The notes beneath the pieces are model-generated. The model saw nothing but the letters and a program-made list of their open reading frames with translations. It was not told the origin of the DNA and did not search any database. 64,000 nucleotides of DNA from Gayadomonas joobiniege G7 (lineage in GTDB: Bacteria; Pseudomonadota; Gammaproteobacteria; Enterobacterales; Alteromonadaceae). Location of the stretch: NCBI RefSeq assembly GCF_000300815.1, contig NZ_AMRX01000002.1:46180-110179 (forward strand). The letters run 5' to 3'. Each line of letters begins with the position of its first letter. Position 1 is the stretch's first letter. Below, piece after piece: positions 11,453-20,061 of the stretch. Made by a program: the position numbers and the translations under genes.

Positions 11453-12043
11453 ATGAAGAATGCGCCTGTTGATAACGGTCGCCGTCGCTTCTTAACCGTC
11501 GCAACTTCGGTTGTTGGTGGGGTGGGTGCTGCCGGAGCAGTTGTTCCTTTCATCGCGTCCTGGAACCCGAGTGCCAAAGCAAAAGCTGCGGGTGCGCCGG
11601 TGGAAGTGAATATCAGTAAAATACAGCCTGGGCAAATGCTGCGCGTTGAATGGCGGGGTAAACCTGTCTGGATCGTGAAGCGAACTCAAGCTATGTTGGA
11701 TGAGTTAGCTAACCACGAAGACCAGCTACGTGATTCAGAATCAGAAGTTGAGCAGCAACCAGAATATGCAAAAAACCGCTATCGCTCAATTGAACCTGAA
11801 ATATTTGTTGCCGTGGGTATTTGTACTCACTTAGGTTGTTCACCTCAGTATTTACCAGATTCATTTTCTGGTCAGATCCAAGGGGTTGCATCTGGCTTTA
11901 TGTGTCCTTGCCATGGTTCTAAATTTGATATGTCTGGACGTGTTTTCCAAAGTGTTCCAGCGCCAACTAACCTGGTGGTTCCACCTCATAAATATCTTGA
12001 TGAGAAAACAATTCTTGTCGGTGATGACTCGGGAGTTGCATAA
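11453..12043 (+). CDS. petA: Ubiquinol-cytochrome c reductase iron-sulfur (Rieske) subunit
   Basis: Rieske protein of the cytochrome bc1 complex (196 residues), which passes electrons from ubiquinol to cytochrome c1. The N-terminus has a twin-arginine-type motif (GRRRFLTVA) and a hydrophobic helix that stays as the membrane anchor. The [2Fe-2S] ligands are in CTHLGC and CPCHGS. It heads the petABC operon; petB begins 2 nt after the stop. Confidence 0.97.
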   Translation: MKNAPVDNGRRRFLTVATSVVGGVGAAGAVVPFIASWNPSAKAKAAGAPVEVNISKIQPGQMLRVEWRGKPVWIVKRTQAMLDELANHEDQLRDSESEVEQQPEYAKNRYRSIEPEIFVAVGICTHLGCSPQYLPDSFSGQIQGVASGFMCPCHGSKFDMSGRVFQSVPAPTNLVVPPHKYLDEKTILVGDDSGVA

Positions 12044-12045
12044 TC

Positions 12046-13314
12046 ATGTGGAAAAACTTACTTGATTGGATCGAATACCGCATTCCTATGATGCGCGTAG
12101 CAAATATGCATGCGCTGCAATATCCAGCACCCAAAAATATGAACTTTTGGTATGTGTTTGGTTTTATTGCAACAGTTGTATTAGTGAACCAGATCTTAAC
12201 CGGTATTTGGTTAACCATGAACTATGTTCCGAGTGCCGAAGGTGCATTTGCATCAGTTGAATATATCATGCGTGATGTCGACTATGGTTGGGTATTGCGT
12301 TATATGCACTCAACAGGGGCGTCAGCCTTTTTTGTTGTTGTTTATCTACATATGTTCCGTGGCATGATGTATGGCTCTTACCAGAAACCTCGTGAGCTTT
12401 TATGGTTATTTGGTATGTTTATTTACCTAGCCCTGATGGCTGAAGCTTTTATGGGGTATTTATTACCTTGGGGGCAAATGTCATATTGGGGGGCTCAGGT
12501 CATCATCTCATTGTTCGGTGCTATTCCTGTTATCGGTGATGACTTAACCTTATGGATCCGAGGTGACTATGTTATTTCTGGCGCAACTCTAAACCGCTTT
12601 TTCGCCCTACATGTTATCGCGTTACCTTTAGTGATTGTGGTGTTGGTATTTTTACACATTGTTGCTCTGCATGAAGTGGGCTCAAATAACCCACAAGGGA
12701 TTAACATCAAACATCCTAAAGGATCGTTAAAAGAAGAAGAAAAAACTAAGTATAAAATCCACGAATATTATACTGAAAAATACGACATCATTGACGATGT
12801 AGTGCCTTTTTTCCCCCATATAGTGTTGAAAGATCTGGTGGCATTTACATTGTTCTGTGCAGCTTGTGCTTATGTAATTTTCTTTAACCCAGCCATGGGC
12901 GGTTTATTCCTTGAGCCACCTAACTTTGAGCCGGCAAACCCGTTAAAAACACCAGAGCATATTGCACCTGTTTGGTATTTTACACCTTTCTACGCGATCT
13001 TGCGTGCGGTACCTGATAAGTTGTTAGGGGTTATCGCTATGTTTGGTGCGATTGTTATGTTGGCCTTGTTGCCTTGGATCGACCGCTGTAAAGTACGCTC
13101 GGTTAAGTATCGCTGTGGTTTCCATAAACTAAACTTGGCCATGTTTGTGGTTGTATTTGTATTATTGGGATGGTTAGGTCTTAAACCTGCAACACCAACT
13201 TTTACCTTGATGTCGCAAATTTGTACCTTGCTGTATTTCGGCTTCTTTGCTTTCTTATGGTTATACAGTAAGAACGAAAAAACCAAACCTTTACCAGCGA
13301 GAATTTCGAAATGA
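12046..13314 (+). CDS. petB: Cytochrome b subunit of the bc1 complex
   Basis: Integral membrane subunit carrying both b hemes and the quinone sites (422 residues). The four heme-ligand histidines lie in helices around YMHSTGASAFFVVVYLHMFRG and ALHVIALPLVIVVLVFLHIVALHE. The Qo-site PEWY-type motif appears as PVWYFTPFY. Its stop overlaps the petC start (ATGA). Confidence 0.97.
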   Translation: MWKNLLDWIEYRIPMMRVANMHALQYPAPKNMNFWYVFGFIATVVLVNQILTGIWLTMNYVPSAEGAFASVEYIMRDVDYGWVLRYMHSTGASAFFVVVYLHMFRGMMYGSYQKPRELLWLFGMFIYLALMAEAFMGYLLPWGQMSYWGAQVIISLFGAIPVIGDDLTLWIRGDYVISGATLNRFFALHVIALPLVIVVLVFLHIVALHEVGSNNPQGINIKHPKGSLKEEEKTKYKIHEYYTEKYDIIDDVVPFFPHIVLKDLVAFTLFCAACAYVIFFNPAMGGLFLEPPNFEPANPLKTPEHIAPVWYFTPFYAILRAVPDKLLGVIAMFGAIVMLALLPWIDRCKVRSVKYRCGFHKLNLAMFVVVFVLLGWLGLKPATPTFTLMSQICTLLYFGFFAFLWLYSKNEKTKPLPARISK

Positions 13315-14051
13315 AAAAACTGATAATAACTTTTTTCGCCTTGTTACCGAGTCTAGCAGTGGCCGCAGGTGGTGGTTTTTCTTATCCTTTAGAAAAAGCC
13401 AATATCGATTTGCATGATAAAGCGTCTCTGCAACGAGGTGCCGCTTTGTTTGTAAACTATTGTTTGGGCTGTCACCAAATGCAGTACCAGCGCTATCAGC
13501 GAACAGCTGAAGATTTGGGCATTCCTGTTGATATTGCTAAAGACAACTTGATTTTTAGCGACCAAAAAGTGGGTGAGCAAATCACTAACGCAATGGAAAA
13601 AGAAGATTCGGCAAAGTGGTTTGGTAAGCAGCCACCGGATTTAACTCTGGTTTCACGCGTGCGTGGAGACGATTGGGTATATACTTATTTAAAAACCTTT
13701 TATGTTGACCCAAATAAAACATTTAAAGTAAATAATGCTGTGTTTAAAGACGTGGGTATGCCACATGTGCTTGAGCCCCTACAAGGAACTCAAGAAGCAG
13801 AGATGGTATATGAAACTTTGCACGGCGAAAAGGTACTTTCTGGAATAAAGCTGACTCAAAAAGAGCCTGGTGCATTGAACCCAGAAGAATATGATCAAGC
13901 GGTTCGCGACTTGGTTAACTTTCTAGCATATGTTGGTGAGCCTTCAAAGTTAGAATCGCATCGAATTGGTACTTGGGTGTTAGTCTTCTTGGCCGTATTT
14001 TTTGTTTTCATCTACTTGCTGAAAAAAGAATACTGGCGCGAAGTACATTAA
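13311..14051 (+). CDS. petC: Cytochrome c1 subunit of the bc1 complex
   Basis: Membrane-anchored c-type cytochrome (246 residues) taking electrons from the Rieske protein. It has a signal peptide (about 1-18), the heme-binding motif CLGCHQ, a heme-ligand methionine region (DVGMPHVLEPLQG) and a C-terminal anchor helix (about 223-240) followed by KKEYWREVH. A terminator follows, separating petABC from sspAB. Confidence 0.96.
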   Translation: MKKLIITFFALLPSLAVAAGGGFSYPLEKANIDLHDKASLQRGAALFVNYCLGCHQMQYQRYQRTAEDLGIPVDIAKDNLIFSDQKVGEQITNAMEKEDSAKWFGKQPPDLTLVSRVRGDDWVYTYLKTFYVDPNKTFKVNNAVFKDVGMPHVLEPLQGTQEAEMVYETLHGEKVLSGIKLTQKEPGALNPEEYDQAVRDLVNFLAYVGEPSKLESHRIGTWVLVFLAVFFVFIYLLKKEYWREVH

Positions 14052-14074
14052 AACAAATACCTAATTTGCTTTTT

Positions 14075-14100
14075 AAATGGGGGGCTTTATGCCCCCATTT
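14075..14100 (+). terminator. Intrinsic terminator of petABC
   Basis: Inverted repeat AAATGGGGG...CCCCCATTT with a short loop, about 25 bp after petC. The T run is short, so efficiency is uncertain. Confidence 0.65.
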
Positions 14101-14177
14101 GTCGTATATTATGGTCTGTAGTTTGGATCGGCCAATAAATCGATATTGGCATTTATAGTAATCTTTGGAGGAAATTC

Positions 14178-14810
14178 ATGGCTGTTGCTGCCAATAAACG
14201 TTCGGTAATGACATTGTACGCAGATTCAGTGTCATTACACAGTCATCAGGTCAGAATTGTTTTGGCCGAAAAAGGGATCAGTGTTGAAATTAAATTTATT
14301 GATCCGACCAATAAACCTGAAGAATTGTTCGAGTTAAATCCCTATGGAACCATTCCAACGTTATTAGATCGCGAGCTGGTTCTTTATCAGTCTAATATCA
14401 TTATGGAATATTTAGACGAAAGATTTCCTCATCCACCTTTAATGCCGGTTTATCCTGTTGCGAGAGGTACAAGTCGCTTGATGATGCATCGCATTGAAAA
14501 TGATTGGTACAAACATGTTGTTACTATAGAAAATGGTACCTCAGAGCAAGCAATACAAGCACGTAAAGAGTTACGCGAAAGCATTTTGGCGATTGCCCCA
14601 ATTTTTCAAGAAACGCCTTACTTTATGAGTGAAGAATTTAGCTTGGTCGATTGTGTCTTAGCTCCTTTATTATGGCGTTTACCAAAACTGGGTATAGAGC
14701 TGATTGGACAGGGCAGCAAAGAAGTTAAAGAGTATATGAGCCGTGTTTTTGAACGAGAATCTTTCCAAGCTTCATTAACCGATGACGAAAGAGAAATGAG
14801 AGGACAGTAA
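14178..14810 (+). CDS. sspA: Stringent starvation protein A
   Basis: RNA-polymerase-associated protein of the glutathione S-transferase fold (210 residues). It is involved in stationary-phase and acid stress responses in E. coli. The N-terminal thioredoxin-like domain includes MTLYADSVSLHSHQVRIVLAEKG and NPYGTIPTLLDRELVLYQSNIIMEYLDERFPHPPLMP, followed by the alpha-helical GST C-domain. The catalytic residues of true GSTs are not conserved in this family. sspB starts 5 nt later. Confidence 0.95.
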   Translation: MAVAANKRSVMTLYADSVSLHSHQVRIVLAEKGISVEIKFIDPTNKPEELFELNPYGTIPTLLDRELVLYQSNIIMEYLDERFPHPPLMPVYPVARGTSRLMMHRIENDWYKHVVTIENGTSEQAIQARKELRESILAIAPIFQETPYFMSEEFSLVDCVLAPLLWRLPKLGIELIGQGSKEVKEYMSRVFERESFQASLTDDEREMRGQ

Positions 14811-14815
14811 GTGTT

Positions 14816-15280
14816 ATGACAGGCAATGATCTACAGATGACAAATTGTAAGCCTTATTTATTGAGAGCGATTTATCAATGGATTGAAGACAATGCCTGTA
14901 CGCCTTACTTGTTGGTGGACGCCAACTATCCGGGCGTCCAGGTTCCGTTTGAATACGTTAAAGATGGCCAAATTGTTTTAAATGTTTCTAGTAGTGCTAC
15001 GGGCAATTTTGTTATTGGCGACCAAGACGTTGAGTTTAATGCACGTTTTGGTGGTACACCTCGACATTTAATTGTTCCGGTTGCGGCTATTTTATTTTTA
15101 TACGCTAAAGAAAATGGCGAAGGTATGCCATTTGCGCCGGAAGCTTACCCAGAAGCATCAGCGGATAAAAATATCTCTTTGCAACAGGTTGACAGTGGCT
15201 CTGATATAGAACAAGGCGATACAGAAAAATCAGAGACGGCTAAAAATAATAAAGTGTCTCATCTTAAAGTAATCAAATAA
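14816..15280 (+). CDS. sspB: ClpXP adaptor protein SspB
   Basis: Adaptor that delivers ssrA-tagged proteins to the ClpXP protease (154 residues). The folded N-terminal domain is recognisable (KPYLLRAIYQWIEDN, PGVQVPFEYVKDGQIVLNVS, FNARFGGTPRHLIVPVAAILFLYAKENGEG). An acidic, flexible linker leads to the C-terminal ClpX-docking motif HLKVIK, equivalent to LRVVK in E. coli. Operon with sspA. Confidence 0.94.
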   Translation: MTGNDLQMTNCKPYLLRAIYQWIEDNACTPYLLVDANYPGVQVPFEYVKDGQIVLNVSSSATGNFVIGDQDVEFNARFGGTPRHLIVPVAAILFLYAKENGEGMPFAPEAYPEASADKNISLQQVDSGSDIEQGDTEKSETAKNNKVSHLKVIK

Positions 15281-15303
15281 TTGGGTTTATCTGAGCGGCG
15301 TTT

Positions 15304-15323
15304 GCAGTATTTAAAAATACTGC
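15304..15323 (+). terminator. Hairpin downstream of sspAB
   Basis: Perfect 9-bp stem GCAGTATTT/AAATACTGC with a 2-nt loop, 24 bp after sspB. There is no clear T run, so it may be an mRNA 3'-end stabiliser and not a terminator. Confidence 0.35.
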
Positions 15324-15360
15324 TACAGGCCAAGCTTTTGTTAATTTTTAGGATATGATT

Positions 15361-15726
15361 GTGGACACGAAAGCTCAATATGGTTTTTACCATGAAGTTG
15401 CACAAAGTTTTTGTTTATTTACCATAGTGGATGCTGCTGGCATTCCAACCCCAGCAAATGAAGACGGGCAAAAAACCATGCCGTTTTGGTCTAATGAAGA
15501 AAAAGCGCAAGCATTTATTCAGGCAAATCCAGACTTTGCTGGGTTTCAACCTTTGCGTGTTGACTGGGCGGTATTTGAAGACAAGTGGTTCGCTGGTATC
15601 GTGGCCGATGATTTAGTGGTGGGGTTGAATTGGTTAGATTATCAAAATGAAAATTTAATCATTGAAGTTGAGACGTTGCAAAAAGAAGTCCACAACATTA
15701 TTAAAACTCAACCTCTTAAAAAGTAA
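15361..15726 (+). CDS. DUF2750 family protein
   Basis: Small soluble protein (121 residues), function unknown. The pattern YGFYHEVAQSFCLFTIVD...TMPFWSNEEKAQAF matches the DUF2750 family, in which an aromatic-rich N-terminus is followed by a conserved PFWS segment. The GTG at 15361 is preferred because the AGGA ribosome site sits 7 nt upstream; the ATG two codons earlier would overlap that site. It is convergent with tusA, with the stops 1 nt apart. No partner gene suggests a role. Confidence 0.75.
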   Translation: MDTKAQYGFYHEVAQSFCLFTIVDAAGIPTPANEDGQKTMPFWSNEEKAQAFIQANPDFAGFQPLRVDWAVFEDKWFAGIVADDLVVGLNWLDYQNENLIIEVETLQKEVHNIIKTQPLKK

Positions 15727-15727
15727 T

Positions 15728-15973
15728 TTAAACGAGTCCTTTTTTAATTAAATATTGAAAGGGACGAGTGTCTGTTTGTTTGGCTAACAAACTATGATCC
15801 ATGAAACGACAAAAGCTTGGAATATCACGCGTTGTCGATGGGTCATCAGCCAAAATTAACAAAGTTTCGTTGTCTTGCATTTGTCGAACAGCTTTGCGCA
15901 CCATCATGACTGGCTCAGGACATAATAGGCCACAAGCATCTAAGCGGTGATCTGGATTATCAAAAATAGACAT
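15728..15973 (-). CDS. tusA: TusA-family sulfurtransferase
   Basis: Small sulfur-carrier protein (81 residues). In E. coli TusA relays sulfur from IscS to TusBCD for 2-thiolation of tRNA wobble uridine. The active-site cysteine lies in [19 protein letters not shown], with the family CPEP motif. The remaining SIFD alpha/beta fold ([23 protein letters not shown]) is complete. It is divergent from the glycosyltransferase gene. Confidence 0.9.
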   Translation of the reverse strand: MSIFDNPDHRLDACGLLCPEPVMMVRKAVRQMQDNETLLILADDPSTTRDIPSFCRFMDHSLLAKQTDTRPFQYLIKKGLV

Positions 15974-16038
15974 AAACTCAACTCTTAATCTAAACAGGCA
16001 GCTAGTTTAGCAAAAGCTTGCCTTGAATTTAATTTTTT

Positions 16039-17280
16039 ATGCAGCAACTTCTTGTTATTGGAACTGTTTGGCCCGAACCTAATTCTACGGCAGCTGGCCA
16101 GTATATGATGACTCTGCTGAGTTACTTTAAGCAGCAAGGGTATCGGATCACATTTGCGTCTAGCGCAGCGCCTAGCGCTCATAGTATAGATTTATCCGCA
16201 CTTGGCATCGATTGCCAAGCGATTCAATTAAACTGTAGCAGCTTTGATGACTTTGTCGCAGACTTAAGGCCAGATATAGTGCTGTTTGACCGTTTTATGA
16301 TAGAGGAGCAATATGGTTGGCGGGTGCAAAAATATTGTCCAGACGCCGTCCGTATTTTAGATCTAGAAGATTTACATGGTCTTCGTCAGGCACGTCACCA
16401 AGCGCATAAAGCTGGTCGTACAGTCGCAGCCAAAGATTATTTAAATGATACCTGCCTACGTGAAATTGCGGCGATTTGGCGCTCAGATCTGGCGCTCGTT
16501 ATTTCAACCGCCGAGCTTAAAATTTTGCAAGACGTGTTTGCCGTTCCAGCAGAAAAATGCTGTTATTTGCCATTTGTATGTTCGCGACACCGGATTGCAC
16601 AAATAGAACAGCAACCCAGCTACGAAGTACGCGAGCATTTTGTGACGATAGGGCACTTTAGACATGCTCCGAATTGGGACTCAGTCTTATTTTTAAAACA
16701 GCAGATTTGGCCTAAAATCCGAAAGCAACTCCCTTCGGCAGAGTTACACGTGTACGGAGCCTACCCAAGCAAAAAAGTTGTTCAACTGGATTGTATAAAA
16801 ACAGGTTTTCGTATCAAAGGTTGGGCCGAAGATGCTTATCAAGTTATTCGCCAAGCTAGGTTGATGTTAGCACCACTAAGATTCGGGGCGGGTTTAAAAG
16901 GCAAGTTATTTGATGCTAGCTGTACGAATACACCTTTTGTCACGACAGATATCGGCGCAGAAGGCCTCTTGCAGCAAGGTTATATTGAATATTCTCAGCA
17001 AGTTGCAAATGATGCATCTGAGTTTGCCACTAAAGCTGTCCGTCTATATCAAGATGAAGTGCTATGGCGGCAAGTGCAAAATAGCCAATTTAAGAATTTA
17101 GTGGAGAATTTTGACCAAGCGGAACACCAACAAAGGTTAACTGAAACACTCCAACAGCTTAAACAAAACCTAGTCGATCATCGCCTGAAAAACTTTACCG
17201 GTGCAATGTTAATGCACCATACAATGAAAAGTACTCAATATATGGCACAATGGATTGAAGCTAAAAACAGGTCTTTGTGA
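16039..17280 (+). CDS. Glycosyltransferase, GT-B fold (group 1-like)
   Basis: Predicted glycosyltransferase of 413 residues. The N-terminus (GTVWPEPNSTAAGQYMMTLLSYF) resembles the acceptor-side Rossmann domain of GT4-like enzymes. The C-terminal half has the sugar-nucleotide domain pattern (VTIGHFRHAPNWDSVLFLKQQIWP, LHVYGAYPSKK, IRQARLMLAPLRFGAGLKGKLFDAS, TNTPFVTTDIGAEGL). An additional C-terminal extension of about 60 residues follows. It stands alone with its own terminator, outside any polysaccharide cluster; substrate unknown. Confidence 0.8.
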   Translation: MQQLLVIGTVWPEPNSTAAGQYMMTLLSYFKQQGYRITFASSAAPSAHSIDLSALGIDCQAIQLNCSSFDDFVADLRPDIVLFDRFMIEEQYGWRVQKYCPDAVRILDLEDLHGLRQARHQAHKAGRTVAAKDYLNDTCLREIAAIWRSDLALVISTAELKILQDVFAVPAEKCCYLPFVCSRHRIAQIEQQPSYEVREHFVTIGHFRHAPNWDSVLFLKQQIWPKIRKQLPSAELHVYGAYPSKKVVQLDCIKTGFRIKGWAEDAYQVIRQARLMLAPLRFGAGLKGKLFDASCTNTPFVTTDIGAEGLLQQGYIEYSQQVANDASEFATKAVRLYQDEVLWRQVQNSQFKNLVENFDQAEHQQRLTETLQQLKQNLVDHRLKNFTGAMLMHHTMKSTQYMAQWIEAKNRSL

Positions 17281-17294
17281 AAGTAAAGCAGTGA

Positions 17295-17316
17295 TGGCCC
17301 TTTGGGGCCATTTTTT
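17295..17316 (+). terminator. Intrinsic terminator of the glycosyltransferase gene
   Basis: TGGCCC-tttg-GGGCCA hairpin followed by six T residues, 14 bp after the stop codon and immediately before the convergent panC stop. Confidence 0.85.
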
Positions 17317-17317
17317 G

Positions 17318-18169
17318 TTATGTTCGGTCAATTTCAATATTGTCTATTAAGCGGGTAGAGCCCATAAAAGCGGCAGCTAACAAGACTAAATGTTTATCTT
17401 CTTCATTGGCTGGTTGCATAGTGTCTCGGTTAGCAAATTCTATATAATCACAATCGAAACCCGCACTGGTTAGCTGATCTTTGATATAGCTAGTAGCTGT
17501 GCTTAACGTCCAGCTTTTTTCTTTAACTTGATCTGCCCCCCGACAGAGTGCTTTGTACAATAATGAAGCTTGCTCTTTCTGATCTGCTGAGAGGTAGCCA
17601 TTGCGGCTACTCATGGCTAAACCGGAAGCTTCTCTGACAGTATCTACACCAATGATCTTTATGGGCATGCATAAATCTTCCACCATAGTTCGGATCACTT
17701 GTAATTGTTGGTAATCTTTTTTACCAAACATAGCATAGTCTGGCTGCACCAGGTTAAACAATTTATTAACAATGGTGGCAACTCCCCTAAAATGCCCATC
17801 TCGCGAAGCACCACAAAAGTGAGTTGAGATGCCTGGTACTTCAATATAGCTCTGATCGCTAAGAGGCTTGGGATAAATATCATTGGCTTGCGGGGTAAAT
17901 AAAATATCTACAGCTAAACTCCTTAGGGCCGCTTCATCTGCTTCTGGGGTATGTGGGTAAGTATCAAGATCTTCGCCTGCGGCAAATTGCATGGGGTTAA
18001 CAAAGATGCTTACAATCACTATATCCGCACGTTGTTTTGCCGCTTCAACTAATCTTAAGTGGCCTTTATGTAAGTTGCCCATGGTGGGTACAAAAGCGAT
18101 AGTTTTTTGCACGACTTTTAGCTCGTGAACTGCTCTGCGAAGTTCACTTGGTTGGCTAATTTTTAACAT
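17318..18169 (-). CDS. panC: Pantothenate synthetase PanC
   Basis: Condenses pantoate with beta-alanine using ATP, the last step of pantothenate (vitamin B5) synthesis. The HIGH-like motif is GNLHKGHLRLV; FVPTMG, VNPMQF, MFGKKDYQQLQVIR and SSRNGYLS are all family hallmarks. Two adjacent ATGs are possible; the second is taken because the AGGTGA ribosome site nearly touches the first. The protein is 283 residues, equal to the usual length. panB is not adjacent; folK lies just upstream on the same strand. PanP, encoded at about 38.7 kb, could supply beta-alanine. Confidence 0.96.
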   Translation of the reverse strand: MLKISQPSELRRAVHELKVVQKTIAFVPTMGNLHKGHLRLVEAAKQRADIVIVSIFVNPMQFAAGEDLDTYPHTPEADEAALRSLAVDILFTPQANDIYPKPLSDQSYIEVPGISTHFCGASRDGHFRGVATIVNKLFNLVQPDYAMFGKKDYQQLQVIRTMVEDLCMPIKIIGVDTVREASGLAMSSRNGYLSADQKEQASLLYKALCRGADQVKEKSWTLSTATSYIKDQLTSAGFDCDYIEFANRDTMQPANEEDKHLVLLAAAFMGSTRLIDNIEIDRT

Positions 18170-18182
18170 CATTCACCTGTTA

Positions 18183-18662
18183 TCAGAGTTTAGTTAAACC
18201 GTTTTTCGGGAGTTGCTTACAGAGATCACCAAGTCTAGTGCCACATGGCAAAATGAGTTCAGCGGCAAGTTCAGATAAGGGGTAAATCACAAACTCGCGA
18301 GTTTTCATTCCATAATGCGGCACTGTCAAGCGATCCGTTTTAATTATCTCATTGCCGAAGAGTAGAATATCTATGTCGAGGGTGCGAGGTCCCCAGCGTT
18401 CTTTTTTTCTAACCCGACCTTGAGAGTGCTCAATCTTCTGAGTGGCATCGAGTAGTTCGATTGCGCTTAACTGATAATTAAAGGCAACCACTGCATTGAC
18501 ATAGTCGGGTTGATCTTGCGGTCCCAGAGGTTGACTGGCATAAAAAGATGAAGCGACCAAATCGCTGACACCTGTTAAATTGCTCAGGGCCATTATTGCA
18601 GTGTTTAATTGCGTTAATGGCTCAGCTAAGTTACTGCCAAGACCAAGGTATACTTTAACCAT
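18183..18662 (-). CDS. folK: 6-hydroxymethyl-7,8-dihydropterin pyrophosphokinase FolK
   Basis: Folate-pathway enzyme that transfers pyrophosphate from ATP to 6-hydroxymethyl-dihydropterin (159 residues). The N-terminal VYLGLGSNLAEP and the HPPK signature RWGPRTLDIDILLFG are intact. It begins 1 nt after the pcnB stop, so coexpression with pcnB and panC is likely; pcnB-folK-panC order is common in gammaproteobacteria. Confidence 0.96.
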   Translation of the reverse strand: MVKVYLGLGSNLAEPLTQLNTAIMALSNLTGVSDLVASSFYASQPLGPQDQPDYVNAVVAFNYQLSAIELLDATQKIEHSQGRVRKKERWGPRTLDIDILLFGNEIIKTDRLTVPHYGMKTREFVIYPLSELAAELILPCGTRLGDLCKQLPKNGLTKL

Positions 18663-18663
18663 A

Positions 18664-19998
18664 TTATTCTGTTTTTACGTTTTTCCCAGCAGGTCGGCGT
18701 CTACGTCGAGGTCGACGTTTAGGCTGCTCTGCTTGAGCGGGTTTTACTGTTGGGTTATCTTTTTGTACTTGCGTCCACCAATTCGCCAATTCGGTTAAAT
18801 CTGGTTCTACTTCGGCTCGTAATAATAAAAAGTCGTAAGCCGCTCTAAACCTCGGGTGCTCTAAAGTTTTTAAAGCCTTATTACCTCGGGAAAATTGTAA
18901 TCTTAATTGTAAAATCCAGATTTCTCGGATGGTAGTAGCAAAGCGTTTAGGGATGACCACATTATAGGCACCTGAATCTAGAACAGCAGAAATTGCTAGA
19001 TGGGCGGCATCCTGGTCGGGTAAAGCCTGTTGTTGATAATGGGCGAAAGCTTCTTGGTATTGGTACCATAATAAAACGGCAAAAATAAAGGCTGGGGTGA
19101 TTCTAAGCCCTTGTTTTAAGCGTAAATCAGTGTTTTTCAGTGCTTGCTCAAACAACCGGCTTGTGGCACTTTTATCATTGTCAAGTTCTGGCAGGTTAGG
19201 AAATATCTGCTGAAATAATTGATAAAACATCAGCATCTTATATGTTTCTAAGCCTTGGCCAGACAACAACAGCTTTAGACACTCTTCAAACAAGCGCGCT
19301 TTGGGGATATTTTGTAATAAAGGTGCTAACGATTTAATTGGTTTAGCGGTGCGTTCGCTGATCTGCATTTCCAGCTTTACAGCAAAGCGGACGGCACGTA
19401 ACATTCTTACCGGATCTTCACGGTAGCGTGTTTCAGGATCGCCAATTAAATCGAGATTGCGTTGCTCAATTGCTTCAACACCGCCCCAATAATCATAAAT
19501 ACTAAAATCAGCAATGTTGTAATAAAGCGCATTCGCGGAAAAGTCCCTGCGTTCTGCATCTTCATCTATGCTGCCGTATACGTTGTCAGAAAGAAGCTGC
19601 CCATGGTCCGATTGATTTTTACCTGCTGAGTCTTCGCTATGGTGGCCCCGGAAAGTTGCAACTTCAATGATTTCAGGCCCAAATACAATGTGGGCTAAAC
19701 GAAAGCGTCGGCCAATTAAACGACAGTTACGAAATGTTTTTTTTATTTCTTCTGGCGTGGCATTGGTCACTATATCAAAATCTTTCGGTGCCAGGCCGAG
19801 TAAAATGTCACGGACACCACCGCCCACTAAGTATGCTTCGTATCCAGCATCTTTTAGACCATAGAGCACTCTGAGTGCATTTTTACTCAGATTTTTACGG
19901 GATATATTGTGCTCGGAGCGGGGAATTATGCGTAACTGAGGTCGCTCTGAGGATTTTCCCAGCGCCTTTTTACACAGTTTTATGACTTGGCGAATAAT
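18664..19998 (-). CDS. pcnB: Poly(A) polymerase I PcnB, predicted AUU start
   Basis: Adds poly(A) tails to RNA 3' ends, marking them for decay. The nucleotidyltransferase motif is YLVGGGVRDILLGLAPKDFDIVTNATPEE, followed by FRNCRLIGRRFRLAHI and RREDPVRMLRAVRF-type segments; the C-terminal tail is arginine-rich. Conserved coding continues upstream of the first GTG (19869) through IIPRSEHNISRKNLSKNAL, but no ATG, GTG or TTG is found there before the in-frame stop at 20014. An ATT at 19998-19996, 7 nt after AAGGA, aligns with the AUU start of E. coli pcnB. From it the protein is 444 residues. Confidence 0.9.
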   Translation of the reverse strand: MIRQVIKLCKKALGKSSERPQLRIIPRSEHNISRKNLSKNALRVLYGLKDAGYEAYLVGGGVRDILLGLAPKDFDIVTNATPEEIKKTFRNCRLIGRRFRLAHIVFGPEIIEVATFRGHHSEDSAGKNQSDHGQLLSDNVYGSIDEDAERRDFSANALYYNIADFSIYDYWGGVEAIEQRNLDLIGDPETRYREDPVRMLRAVRFAVKLEMQISERTAKPIKSLAPLLQNIPKARLFEECLKLLLSGQGLETYKMLMFYQLFQQIFPNLPELDNDKSATSRLFEQALKNTDLRLKQGLRITPAFIFAVLLWYQYQEAFAHYQQQALPDQDAAHLAISAVLDSGAYNVVIPKRFATTIREIWILQLRLQFSRGNKALKTLEHPRFRAAYDFLLLRAEVEPDLTELANWWTQVQKDNPTVKPAQAEQPKRRPRRRRRPAGKNVKTE

Positions 19999-20005
19999 GT
20001 TGGTT

Positions 20006-20010
20006 TCCTT
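20006..20010 (-). promoter_or_regulatory. Ribosome binding site supporting the pcnB AUU start
   Basis: AAGGA read on the minus strand, with 7 nt to the ATT codon at 19998. No other start codon lies at a workable distance, so this site decides the unusual start. Confidence 0.7.
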
Positions 20011-20061
20011 TAACTAACAAAACTCGCGCTATAATAACTCAAAAGATGTCAAATGGGTATA

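Noticed and set aside
20031..20060. TTGACA upstream of pcnB as a minus-strand promoter
   Set aside because: The nearest TATTAT/TATAG sequence is only 10-13 bp away, and no -10 box occurs at 16-18 bp; the gene may be transcribed from upstream dksA-gluQ.
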